64,000 nucleotides of DNA, taken from contig NZ_VORM01000005.1 in the NCBI RefSeq assembly GCF_007997225.1, positions 248,001-312,000 on the forward strand. The letters run 5' to 3'. The stretch comes from Subsaximicrobium wynnwilliamsii (GTDB taxonomy: Bacteria; Bacteroidota; Bacteroidia; Flavobacteriales; Flavobacteriaceae). Of this stretch, positions 19,047-27,391 are shown one piece after another. The notes under the pieces are model-generated. The model was given only the letters and a program-made list of their open reading frames with translations, made no database searches and was not told the DNA's origin. Position 1 is the first letter of the stretch, and every line of letters begins with the position of its first letter. The position numbers and the translations under genes were made by a program.

Positions 19047-19295
19047 TCATGCTTGTGCACTTTGAGGTGCCCATTGAGAGCACAGCATCCCTGGTGCCGC
19101 TTTTTGTGGATTGGCACAACTATCGGTTTCATATCGTACACAGGACACACAATTTGGATCATTCTTTAAGGCTGCTCTCATTTCAAAACTATCACAGGTG
19201 TAACTGGTTGAAACTTTTACGCCATGAACCTTGCATAGCTCATTTGCGCCAAGATTTGCGCAATTGATGCAACTATTTCCTATTCGTATTGACAT
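19047..19295 (-). CDS. Small eight-cysteine protein with a duplicated CxxC module
   Basis: An 82-residue soluble protein with eight cysteines and no signal peptide. I do not recognise a named family. The cysteines fall into two copies of one module: C-x2-C, 8 residues, C, 12 residues, C-x2-F in the first, and C-x2-C, 7 residues, C, 11 residues, C-x2-W in the second. Each copy has four cysteines, which suits one zinc ion or one Fe-S cluster per module; this is inference. It has its own terminator and lies between guaB and the metal-uptake operon, but it is not obviously part of either. Confidence 0.75.
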   Translation of the reverse strand: MSIRIGNSCINCANLGANELCKVHGVKVSTSYTCDSFEMRAALKNDPNCVSCVRYETDSCANPQKAAPGMLCSQWAPQSAQA

Positions 19296-19519
19296 ATATT
19301 TAAGTGTTTATTGATTCACTACTAAAATAGGATAAAGAACACTTAGAACAAATATAAATAATTGAGATCCAATTATTTATATTTAGACTGTTTTAAAACA
19401 AGCCCTAAAAGGAAATTTCAGCCCGAGCGCTATCGGGACCGGAAACAAAACAACGCTGAGCTTCAGATAATTTTATCCAGAAAACATAAGCACAATCATT
19501 TCCGAAGAAAAAGGCTTAG

Positions 19520-21946
19520 TTACAGCTTGATCTGCAAGGTCGCATACCAATTACGGGGCGCTGAAGGAATGATGCCTGGGCCAGGATAACCTGTGGCGCG
19601 TCGTGTAAAATAGCTGTTATCTAAAAAATTGTTGACGCCTGTTTCCAATTTAAAGCGTTTGTAAGTATAAGATAATGAAAAATCCAAAATATCATACTGC
19701 GGGATGGCACCTATCACACCACTCAAATTGGCGACTTCGCTATTGGTAGCATCTGTAAATTGCTTGCTCAAATAGGTATATTGCACATTTGCCATGAGAT
19801 TGAGATAGCCAAATCTCAGGCCTGATTTAATATTGGCATCTGGCACAAATTCTACTTTTTTTCCAACGACACCAGATTCTTTTGAGTCTGTATATTCGGA
19901 ATTGATAAAGGAGGCATTCACAAAATAGTTAAAGCTAAAATCATTGGTCATCCCTAAGATTTGCTTCAGGTTGAAATCCACCAATGATTCCACGCCAAAC
20001 ATTCTGGCATCTCCCACATTGCCACGTTCACTAATGGTGCGGCCATCATCGCGCACTTTCTGCACAAAACCAATTCTTCCGTTATAATACAGCCCAAAAA
20101 CATCCAAATCGTAGGATATCGCGTTTTTATAATTTCCGCGGATACCCAAGTCGGCCGTAAATCCGTCCTCGTCGGTAATGTTGGGATCGACCGCAAAGGC
20201 AGGATTAGTAATATTGATATCGGAATAGGTTACCGATCGGTAATTCTGCGAGATGTTCCCGTAGATTTCCAAAGCAGTACTAGGTTTATAACTCAAGCCC
20301 AAGCCCAGCAAGACAAAGTTTCGCTCGAAATCGCGATTGTCGTCCAAGGTTTCCTCAAAGATGACATTGCCTGCAGCGTCGGTATTGATGCGTTTGTAGA
20401 AGCCCTCACTTTCGGTCTTGATGTACTCAAAACGAAAACCGGGTGTGACCGAAAATTTGTCGTTCACATAAAAAATATTCTCACCAAATACTGCAACATT
20501 CAAATTGGGAAACTCAAATCGGGATTGATCGGGATAATTAGGGTATTCGTTGTCGTAAAAATCGAAATCAGGACCAAAACCATCAGACCCCGGCCCTTGT
20601 TGTTCTTTATTATCTGCTTTGTAAAATTTGGATCCGATGAGGAAGGTGGCCTTTTTCCCGAAGATATCGTACTTGCTCAACAATCGGGCTTCTGCCCCAT
20701 AATTTCTAAACTCGCCTTTAATAAGGTCTCGTTCCTCATTGGGGTCAATCAAATCCACACGATTGGACCGAAAGCCCAAAGCATCGCGGGAGGCGTTCAA
20801 ACCAAAGGCATTGAACGTAAAATTGGTGTCTTCGGAGAATTTATGCTTCAATTTAAAATTATACAACAACCAATTGACTTTAAACCAATTGCGCTCCCGA
20901 TTGCTTTGGAAGGCATCTTCATTGAATTGCCTGTCGGTTAAACCACCACCTTGCTGGGCGAGATAATATAAATGGGTAAATTCTGCGGAAACAGAAGTCT
21001 TCTCATCAAACTTGTAACCCAAATGTGCAAACACGTTCTTGGATTCAAATTCTGAATTTGGCCGAAACCCATCCCCTGTCTTGTAATTGAAATAGGTATA
21101 GTAACTGAATTTACCCTTGGTGCCACTCAAACTCGTGAAATTGGTATAAAGTCCGAAACTTCCCAAGGTATTTCTAGTAATCAACTCAATGGGCTTATTG
21201 GGATTTGGGTCTTTGGTCTTGAAGTTTATGAGTCCGCCAAACTGAGTCCCGTATTGCAGGGAGGCTGCACCACGAATCACTTGGATTTCCTTTAGACCCT
21301 CAGTGGCTGGCGTGTAATAACTTTCGGGATAGCCCAAAACATCGGCACTGATATCGTAGCCATTTTGACGGGTGTTGAAGTTGGCGGTTCTATTGGGGTC
21401 TAAACCTCTACCGCCAATATTCAATTGTAAACCGGCGTCGTCATTTTGGTAAATATTGAGTCCCGCAACCTGGCTGAACACCTGTCTGGCATTATTGGTA
21501 GCGAGATTTGCCAAGGATTGCTCCACCAAAACCACTTCGGTCTTTTTACCGGCATAAATGGCGGTGCCTTCTACGTCTTTGAGTCTATTCAATTCAAAAA
21601 CCTTGGCTTTTCTGGCATTGATGACGATTTCTGAAAGTTCCCGTTGTAAAGGTTGCAAGATGATGTTTAGGGTTTGGCTTCCGTCAAGCGAGAATTCTTG
21701 TTCCCAAATTTCAAATTCGGACTTATAAAACACTAGGGTAAGTTCATTTTTTTCCGAAGAAAATTCGTAATACCCCTTGCTATCGGTGCTGGTTAACAAG
21801 CCAGAAATTTTATCGTAAACTTCCACATTAGCCACCACGCTATTGTCGTTTTGGTTGGTAACATAACCAGAGAGCTTGTTCTGGGCCAGCATTGGAAAAG
21901 CCGTTAATACTGTGGCAATTAATAATTTAAAGTCCTTTAATCTCAT
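19520..21946 (-). CDS. TonB-dependent outer-membrane receptor, FecA-like
   Basis: An 808-residue outer-membrane receptor. The signal peptide ends near PMLAQ. A carboxypeptidase-regulatory-like beta domain follows (residues about 23-95, LSGYVTNQNDNSVVANVEVYD), then a plug domain (about 115-235, with GLNIYQNDDAGLQLNIGGRG and IQVIRGAASLQYGTQFGG), then a 22-strand-type barrel to the C-terminus. The plug resembles Fe(III)-dicitrate or siderophore receptors, but the ligand is not certain. It overlaps the HTTM gene by 20 bases and is the last gene of the DUF4856-imelysin-HTTM operon, which implies transport of iron or another metal. Confidence 0.9.
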   Translation of the reverse strand: MRLKDFKLLIATVLTAFPMLAQNKLSGYVTNQNDNSVVANVEVYDKISGLLTSTDSKGYYEFSSEKNELTLVFYKSEFEIWEQEFSLDGSQTLNIILQPLQRELSEIVINARKAKVFELNRLKDVEGTAIYAGKKTEVVLVEQSLANLATNNARQVFSQVAGLNIYQNDDAGLQLNIGGRGLDPNRTANFNTRQNGYDISADVLGYPESYYTPATEGLKEIQVIRGAASLQYGTQFGGLINFKTKDPNPNKPIELITRNTLGSFGLYTNFTSLSGTKGKFSYYTYFNYKTGDGFRPNSEFESKNVFAHLGYKFDEKTSVSAEFTHLYYLAQQGGGLTDRQFNEDAFQSNRERNWFKVNWLLYNFKLKHKFSEDTNFTFNAFGLNASRDALGFRSNRVDLIDPNEERDLIKGEFRNYGAEARLLSKYDIFGKKATFLIGSKFYKADNKEQQGPGSDGFGPDFDFYDNEYPNYPDQSRFEFPNLNVAVFGENIFYVNDKFSVTPGFRFEYIKTESEGFYKRINTDAAGNVIFEETLDDNRDFERNFVLLGLGLSYKPSTALEIYGNISQNYRSVTYSDINITNPAFAVDPNITDEDGFTADLGIRGNYKNAISYDLDVFGLYYNGRIGFVQKVRDDGRTISERGNVGDARMFGVESLVDFNLKQILGMTNDFSFNYFVNASFINSEYTDSKESGVVGKKVEFVPDANIKSGLRFGYLNLMANVQYTYLSKQFTDATNSEVANLSGVIGAIPQYDILDFSLSYTYKRFKLETGVNNFLDNSYFTRRATGYPGPGIIPSAPRNWYATLQIKL

Positions 21947-23294
21947 CTTTGAATGGTAAAATCCAATTTTTGCGTTTAAATGATTCTTTTTCTTGGTACA
22001 AGTCTACTTCTGGGTTCACGTATTGCTGACTCAACCGCCCGTTGAGTGCCACATAACTTTCTACAAAAACCTGTATGTTTTTATGCCCTTGTTCCTTAAA
22101 ATGGTCGCCGAGATAATGTGCGTATTCCAATATGAAGTCAGGCTGAAAGCTCATTTGCTTTACTTGAAAATTGGTCAAGAAATCGCTGTTATCGACATAG
22201 AAATAATCGCCGGTTTTGGCATCGACAATCTTGAAAGTGGTCAGGCCCATTTTTTCCATGAGCATCACGCGCCACGAGAGACGGAAGCCTTCTTCTGTCC
22301 AAAACAATTCATCTTTATAAAAGGCGTAACGAAACGGAAATAGCATTTGAAATGCCAGAAACACTGTGAGCACTGGTAAAATCCATTTTTGATTAGCGAT
22401 TGAATAGTTCGAAACTAGCTTCGGTTCAGAAAAATGGCTTCGGAAGGGTTTAAGCAAACGCTTGATAAAGGCAATGATCTTCTCATGTACGCTGGCATCA
22501 AAAAACACCAACGTGGCGACAATCATGATGTACGGAAACATCCCGATTGGGAACAAAACCCGCGTAAATATGTGAAAGAACACCACCAAAGCAAAAGCGA
22601 ATAGTCGGGTGCGCTTATAGAGCAATAAAAACGGAATCGTAAGGTCGTAAAACATGCCAGACCAACTCATGGCAAAATGAAACCATTCTTGCTGCATGAG
22701 TGAATTACCGATAAAAGGCAAATCATATTTAGAAGGCAACCAAATTTTTAAAGGCATGGCGCGAAACAGCCAGTCACTATTGATTTTTGCCAAACCAGCA
22801 TAAAAATAAACCATGGCCAATAACAGCTTGATACTGTCGATGCACCAACGCGGAATGGTATCGTAGCTTTTTTTCCGCAATAAATTATCTATGGAAAATT
22901 TAGCGTTTGCTGGCAAGAACAGCATCAAAAAACTAAGCACCGTAATAAAGTAATAGTGGTTGAGATAGGTGGTTTTATCGATGAGCTCGATGTAGGTAAA
23001 ACTTAGAAAAAATGCGAGCATCGCCCAGCGGTACTTGAAACCCAAGGCAATAAAGAGTGCTGAGAGGCCGCAAATAAAAAACAGCACATAATTATAGGCG
23101 CCCAAAGAGCTTACCCAATCAAACCCGTAATATTTAAAATGAAATGTAGGCTGAATGTAAATGGTCTCAATCCAACCATGCCACCAAAACCGAATGATGC
23201 TGACCAACATCATGAGACCAAACCCAATACGAAACACTGCCAATGGTGCGGCATTGGTAGTTTTAGAAAAGTATGTTTTAAGATTGAATTTCAT
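21927..23294 (-). CDS. HTTM-domain integral membrane protein
   Basis: A 455-residue polytopic protein of the HTTM (horizontally transferred transmembrane, gamma-carboxylase-related) family. The opening pattern TTNAAPLAVFRIGFGLMMLVSIIRFWW and several following hydrophobic spans fit that family. A soluble C-terminal region begins near residue 310. Start is ATG 23294 and not 23327, because the upstream ATG lies inside a terminator hairpin. The family's biochemical role in bacteria is not settled. Its fixed place between imelysin and a TonB receptor suggests a part in metal uptake or in modifying a surface partner. Confidence 0.83.
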   Translation of the reverse strand: MKFNLKTYFSKTTNAAPLAVFRIGFGLMMLVSIIRFWWHGWIETIYIQPTFHFKYYGFDWVSSLGAYNYVLFFICGLSALFIALGFKYRWAMLAFFLSFTYIELIDKTTYLNHYYFITVLSFLMLFLPANAKFSIDNLLRKKSYDTIPRWCIDSIKLLLAMVYFYAGLAKINSDWLFRAMPLKIWLPSKYDLPFIGNSLMQQEWFHFAMSWSGMFYDLTIPFLLLYKRTRLFAFALVVFFHIFTRVLFPIGMFPYIMIVATLVFFDASVHEKIIAFIKRLLKPFRSHFSEPKLVSNYSIANQKWILPVLTVFLAFQMLFPFRYAFYKDELFWTEEGFRLSWRVMLMEKMGLTTFKIVDAKTGDYFYVDNSDFLTNFQVKQMSFQPDFILEYAHYLGDHFKEQGHKNIQVFVESYVALNGRLSQQYVNPEVDLYQEKESFKRKNWILPFKDEIKGL

Positions 23295-23296
23295 AA

Positions 23297-23340
23297 TAAA
23301 AAAAGATTCTTTAGTGAAATGCCTCACCGAAGAATCTTTT
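23297..23340 (-). terminator. Hairpin with U-tract between imelysin and HTTM genes
   Basis: On the minus strand AAAAGATTCTT pairs with AAGAATCTTTT (23340-23330 and 23311-23301), with an inner GTGA/TCAC stem in the loop, and is followed by TTTTTTT. The HTTM ATG begins three bases after ATT that follows the U-tract. It starts about 20 bases after the imelysin stop. Confidence 0.8.
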
Positions 23341-23360
23341 AAGAATTGGTTTAAAATGTG

Positions 23361-24479
23361 TTAATCGCCATCACTATCTGCATAGTCCAGTCTAATACTC
23401 ATGGCCTGTACCATATCGATTTTCAACAAAACGACCACTTTTTGCAAGGCATCAAAAGCTTCGGTCATTTGGGTATTGTCAGTTTCCACTTGTTGTACAA
23501 AATTGTTATCCAAGCTTTCAATTTTGGTTCTTGCGGCATTGAATTGTGAGTTGATGAGCGCGCTGACATCCTCGCCATTATTTATGGTGTTGAGATACTC
23601 CAAATAGGCTTTAAAGCTCCCAGATGTTGCATTGGAGTTATAAGCCTTTCCGTTAAAAAAATCTTGAACGGCATTTAAACCTTCTAAAGCCAATGTTTTT
23701 GAGATTTCTTCATTGTAAAACGCCTCCACTTTAGAACTCAGGGGCGCGGCAGAAAAAACTCCTGCTGGAATACCTATTTTATTGGCACGAAGTCCTTTTT
23801 CATAATAAAAGATAAAATCGTTGGTCATTTTATTGGTCGCACTCGTTGCCGTATTACCAGTGCTATTTACAAAAGCATCGCGATAGGTACCAGTCCAATC
23901 GTTTAAAACGGTGGCGGTCAAAGATTGCATTTGGTTGACCACATCTGAAAGATAGGTTTTGTTTGCTTCTGCTTTTGTGTTACTTGTATAAGCATTGAGG
24001 ATTTGCGCATCCGTTTCGGCTAAACCAAACAACAGATAATCCAATGCAGGAAAACCAACGGCATCGTTATTATTGGGATTGGAAAGGTCGTAATTACCAG
24101 AAGCGATATTGGCTTCAATATCATCCACATTGGTAGGATACACATTCATTTGGAAGACATAATTTGTCTCTTCGGCCTTGCCACTAGTAAACATCTCCAA
24201 ATACTGCCAAGTTTTATAAGCGCTCAACCAAGAGGCTCTAAGCGTTTCTAAATTGGCTTGATTTGGCGAGTTGACAAATGCTTCTTTTTGAGCGGACAAG
24301 TCCATTAAATCTGCATTCAAATCTTGATATGCAGGAATGATGATATTGTCTGCCCAATTGCTCAGCATGACTTGACGGTCAAAACCATCATTTTGCGAGC
24401 CAGAATCGCCTTCGTCGGAAGAACTACAGCCCAATAGTAAACTTAAGGTAAAAAACGCTAAAAGGGATTTTCTAATCAT
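23361..24479 (-). CDS. Imelysin-family lipoprotein (peptidase M75-like)
   Basis: A 372-residue lipoprotein with lipobox LLLGC and an Asp/Ser-rich linker. The body is helical and fits the imelysin fold, with the family-like stretches WLSAYKTWQYLEMF and AVGFPALDYLLFG. Imelysin-like proteins sit in the periplasm or on the outer membrane and are tied to iron or haem uptake. The GxHxxE metal motif of the classical imelysins is not obvious here, so proteolytic activity is doubtful. It lies upstream of HTTM and downstream of the DUF4856 gene, separated by hairpins on each side. Confidence 0.85.
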   Translation of the reverse strand: MIRKSLLAFFTLSLLLGCSSSDEGDSGSQNDGFDRQVMLSNWADNIIIPAYQDLNADLMDLSAQKEAFVNSPNQANLETLRASWLSAYKTWQYLEMFTSGKAEETNYVFQMNVYPTNVDDIEANIASGNYDLSNPNNNDAVGFPALDYLLFGLAETDAQILNAYTSNTKAEANKTYLSDVVNQMQSLTATVLNDWTGTYRDAFVNSTGNTATSATNKMTNDFIFYYEKGLRANKIGIPAGVFSAAPLSSKVEAFYNEEISKTLALEGLNAVQDFFNGKAYNSNATSGSFKAYLEYLNTINNGEDVSALINSQFNAARTKIESLDNNFVQQVETDNTQMTEAFDALQKVVVLLKIDMVQAMSIRLDYADSDGD

Positions 24480-24506
24480 GGCAATTGATTTTTTATAAAT
24501 GTGAAA

Positions 24507-24540
24507 GAATCGAGGCTCCCATTTATTTGAGCCTCGGTTC
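24507..24540 (-). terminator. Intercistronic hairpin without strong U-tract
   Basis: An eight-bp perfect stem (CGAGGCTC at 24511-24518 with GAGCCTCG at 24529-24536), extendable to 12 pairs with one mismatch, closes a ten-base loop between the DUF4856 and imelysin genes. It lacks a U-run on the minus strand, so it may be a stability or processing element and not a full stop. Confidence 0.6.
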
Positions 24541-24550
24541 TCAAAAGGTT

Positions 24551-25753
24551 TTAATTACTCGCGGCTTCAATACTAAAGTTGAAACGCGTGGCAATGCTTT
24601 GTGATATATCGTCTAAGGTTTCTGGGGTCACATCCCATAAGCCATTGCCTTCGCTAAGTTGGCCAGTCATGCCCATAACTTCGTCATGTGAAAAGTAAGC
24701 CGCGTCACTGTTAGGCTGTCTTGTAAATTGTAAGCTGTAGATAAACCCGTAGCCTTCAGACAACCCGTGGAAAGCACTTGCAAAATCGGCACTTGCCAAT
24801 TGGCTCTTAGCGCCCTGTAAATAATACACAGCTCTTATGGCAATAACTTTTGAAATATGTTCTTTGATGATGTTTGCTTGAGCATCGCGTAGTTCATAAT
24901 CATTAGCCACAATCGCAGCACGACCTAGTTTGAAGGCATCGAAAATTGTTTGTGCAATGCCGGTAAAATCAGCATCAGCTTCAACGCGATCTAAATATTC
25001 GTTTAAAAATTCATCTACACCCAATACCGGGTTGCTTGGGTCTGCCTCGGTACCATATAGATATCCAAAGGCCTCATCCCATTTGTGCTCCATGGTAGTA
25101 TAGGGTTTCCCTTCTTCCAAGACATTGTTTGTATTGTTGTCTCTGTTGGCGCCTACATCCAAAACTGCTGGACTCAAATAATTATTAAGTATTTGGTCTG
25201 TCATCAATGCGCCCAATAGGCCTTTAGCAACCAATTGATTGTACTCAAAACCTTTGCCGTTGATGTACCGAATCGTTCCGCCACCAGTTTGCTGCAATTG
25301 ACCGGCAGTTCCTGCACTGGCAACGTTATTCCAATTAGGAAAAACGGTGTTGGCTTGCTCTGAAATCCACAAATCAAAATCGGACTTGATAACACTTGAT
25401 AAAGTGGTATTTGCTGAAAAATAATCTTGGGACGCTGCCACTTTAGAGCGTACGTTTTTTCCTGATGCGTTTAGATTGGCGTCAGAAAAATCATTGGCTC
25501 CTTCAACATGCGCGAACATGGCGTCTAATTGGGCTTCTGTTTTTGTGTTGTCCATCAAACCATTGAGTAATTCCTCGGCCATAAGGATGCGTGTCGTTTG
25601 TCCGTCAAAACTAACGCTGGATTCCGCATTTCTCTCAAAGCTGTAGCTTGCAGGAGTTTCGATTTGCACTGGGATTGTATTGTTATAGTCATCACTCGAG
25701 CAGGAGAAACATAATCCTGCAACGATGAGAAGACTTAGAGTTGATTTTATCAT
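24551..25753 (-). CDS. DUF4856-type lipoprotein
   Basis: A 400-residue lipoprotein with signal MIKSTLSLLIVAGLCFSC and a Ser-Ser-Asp-Asp linker. The start at 25753 gives a proper lipoprotein signal; the longer frame to 25834 crosses the promoter. The mature protein has the SVSFDGQTTRILMAEELLNGLMD and WDEAFGYLYG pattern of DUF4856 proteins, which occur in Bacteroidota next to imelysin genes. It is the first gene of the metal-uptake operon and is preceded by a near-perfect promoter and a palindrome. Function is inferred from context only. Confidence 0.82.
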   Translation of the reverse strand: MIKSTLSLLIVAGLCFSCSSDDYNNTIPVQIETPASYSFERNAESSVSFDGQTTRILMAEELLNGLMDNTKTEAQLDAMFAHVEGANDFSDANLNASGKNVRSKVAASQDYFSANTTLSSVIKSDFDLWISEQANTVFPNWNNVASAGTAGQLQQTGGGTIRYINGKGFEYNQLVAKGLLGALMTDQILNNYLSPAVLDVGANRDNNTNNVLEEGKPYTTMEHKWDEAFGYLYGTEADPSNPVLGVDEFLNEYLDRVEADADFTGIAQTIFDAFKLGRAAIVANDYELRDAQANIIKEHISKVIAIRAVYYLQGAKSQLASADFASAFHGLSEGYGFIYSLQFTRQPNSDAAYFSHDEVMGMTGQLSEGNGLWDVTPETLDDISQSIATRFNFSIEAASN

Positions 25754-25811
25754 TTTTAGCGTTTTATTATTCTTATTTAGTCTTGATATAAATAATTTGA
25801 AGCTTCGAATG

Positions 25812-25842
25812 CAAAAATAAAGGTCATAATTCAAACTTCAAA
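25812..25842 (-). promoter_or_regulatory. Promoter of the DUF4856-imelysin-HTTM-receptor operon
   Basis: On the minus strand TTTG (25842-25839) is followed by exactly 19 bases and TATTTTTG (25819-25812), a full match to the Bacteroidota consensus TTTG-N19-TAnnTTTG. It lies about 60 bases before the start codon of the first gene. Confidence 0.75.
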
Positions 25843-25844
25843 GT

Positions 25845-25867
25845 TTATTTAGATTAAATTTAAATAA
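25845..25867. promoter_or_regulatory. 23-bp near-perfect palindrome, putative operator
   Basis: The palindrome runs from TTATTTA at 25845 to TAAATAA at 25867. Around its central base it has one mismatched pair. It ends three bases upstream of the -33 box of the operon promoter. Placement fits binding of a regulator. A metal-responsive DtxR- or Fur-type repressor is a guess from the gene content. Confidence 0.5.
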
Positions 25868-26489
25868 AAAGTGATCGCTTAGATTTGACGGGGCCTAACA
25901 GACTAATTTTCAACTATAAACCATTTCAAATGGTTTTCGATTATTAATTCGGTCACAGTAGCTGAAATTTTAATCTCGAAATCTTATATCAGGTTTCCAA
26001 AACGCGATTCTGCATGATAACGCAATCGCAATTCATAAAGACACCTCTCTTATTTAGAGAGTTTGGCGATGAAATTGGCTTATCAATAATCAAATCTTGC
26101 ACATACAGGTTTTACTTAGCTTCTTTTGACCAAGCCATGTTGATGCTTAAGCCTTCCTTTTTGAACAAAGGCCTAATACATCACATCTTGGTACATTTCA
26201 AAAGTTCCCTTCGTACCTCTACCCTAAAATAAATGGATCTTTGTTTTTTGATCATGCCTTAAATATTTCAACGCAGAAGTTGAAAATAGCAAGCGCTTGT
26301 TTTTAAAGGAGGACTTGTTGATTGGTTTCTAATAAGGTATGACCTACGCAGTTTAGTGCGTAGCACTTTTTATGAATGGCTCGTTCCCTGAGATCATTAG
26401 CATAAATCTTTCGCTGAAAATCGCACGAATGCAACAGACTCGCAGTCTGTTTTGAGAAACTTATGGCACTTTAGTGCGCAGTGATTTGG
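25868..26489. repeat. Gene-free stretch with several hairpin-forming palindromes
   Basis: No credible coding region was found. The right half holds short perfect hairpins: CTACGCA-GTTTAG-TGCGTAG (26344-26363), ACAGACT-CGC-AGTCTGT (26434-26450) and GCACT-TT-AGTGC (about 26466-26477). They look like small interspersed repeats or remnants, not functional genes. Confidence 0.5.
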
Positions 26490-27353
26490 TTAATGATAAG
26501 CAGTAAAAACCTTCGTAGCCTCATTATAAGCGCTTTCAAAGCTAAGTGCATTGAGCTCATTTTTATGATGTGTAGTAAAATAGGACAATAATTTTTCAGT
26601 AGGCATATTGCCGGTCAATTCATCCTTTGCCATTGGGCAGCCTCCAAAACCTTGAATGGCACCATCAAACCTTAGACAACCTGCTTTATGGGCTGCATCT
26701 ACCTTTTCGTGCCAAGTGGTTGGCGTGGTATGCAAATGCGCACCAAATTCTATCGCAGGATATTTTGGGATGAGATTGGAGAACAGATAAGCGATACTCT
26801 CAGGTTCTGAACTGCCAATGGTATCGCTCAAGGATAGGATTTTAACTCCCATATTACTCAAGGTCTCAGTCCATTTGCCCACAACGTCCACATTCCAAGG
26901 GTCGCCATAAGGATTGCCAAACCCCATGGAAATATAAACCACCACTTCTTTATTGTGTTTGTTGGCAAGTTCAAGGATTTCGCCCAAAGTGACCACCGAT
27001 TCTGCGATGGTTTTATGGGTGTTACGCATTTGAAAGTTTTCTGAAATTGAAAAAGGATAGCCTAAATAATCGATTTCAGGATGTTGACAGGCATCGGCTG
27101 CACCTCTGGTATTGGCGATAATGGCCAAGAGTTTACTTGAGGTTTTGCTCAAATCCAGTTGTGCCAAGACTTCAGCGGTATCAACCATTTGCGGGATTGC
27201 CTTGGGCGAAACAAAACTTCCGAAGTCGATCGTGTCAAAACCAACCCGCAAAAGGGACTGGATGTACTGCACCTTTTTTTCCGTGGGAATAAAAGCCTTG
27301 ATCCCTTGCATGGCGTCACGCGGACATTCGATTATTTTGACTGGTTGATTCAT
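26490..27353 (-). CDS. Hydroxymethylglutaryl-CoA lyase
   Basis: A 287-residue TIM-barrel lyase that splits HMG-CoA into acetyl-CoA and acetoacetate, the last step of leucine breakdown. The N-terminal metal/acid motif ECPRDAMQG, the HLHTTP metal-binding pair and the family signature GGCPMAKDELTGNMPTE with the catalytic Cys are all present. The start at 27353 (MNQPVKIIECPRD) was preferred, since the longer frame to 27452 runs into the lysE coding region and adds no family sequence. Its downstream neighbour lysE is unrelated. Related homocitrate or isopropylmalate synthases lack this signature. Confidence 0.92.
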   Translation of the reverse strand: MNQPVKIIECPRDAMQGIKAFIPTEKKVQYIQSLLRVGFDTIDFGSFVSPKAIPQMVDTAEVLAQLDLSKTSSKLLAIIANTRGAADACQHPEIDYLGYPFSISENFQMRNTHKTIAESVVTLGEILELANKHNKEVVVYISMGFGNPYGDPWNVDVVGKWTETLSNMGVKILSLSDTIGSSEPESIAYLFSNLIPKYPAIEFGAHLHTTPTTWHEKVDAAHKAGCLRFDGAIQGFGGCPMAKDELTGNMPTEKLLSYFTTHHKNELNALSFESAYNEATKVFTAYH

Positions 27354-27391
27354 CTTTGCCAAAGATAATAATTCAGATGGTTTTAGACCTG

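Noticed and set aside
24507-24540. A riboswitch in the DUF4856-imelysin intercistronic hairpin
   Set aside because: It is a single simple stem with a ten-base loop, with no conserved aptamer-like structure visible.
26014-26232. 72-codon plus-strand ORF in the gap after the metal-uptake operon
   Set aside because: No family pattern, no promoter or signal, and the gap otherwise holds only hairpin repeats.
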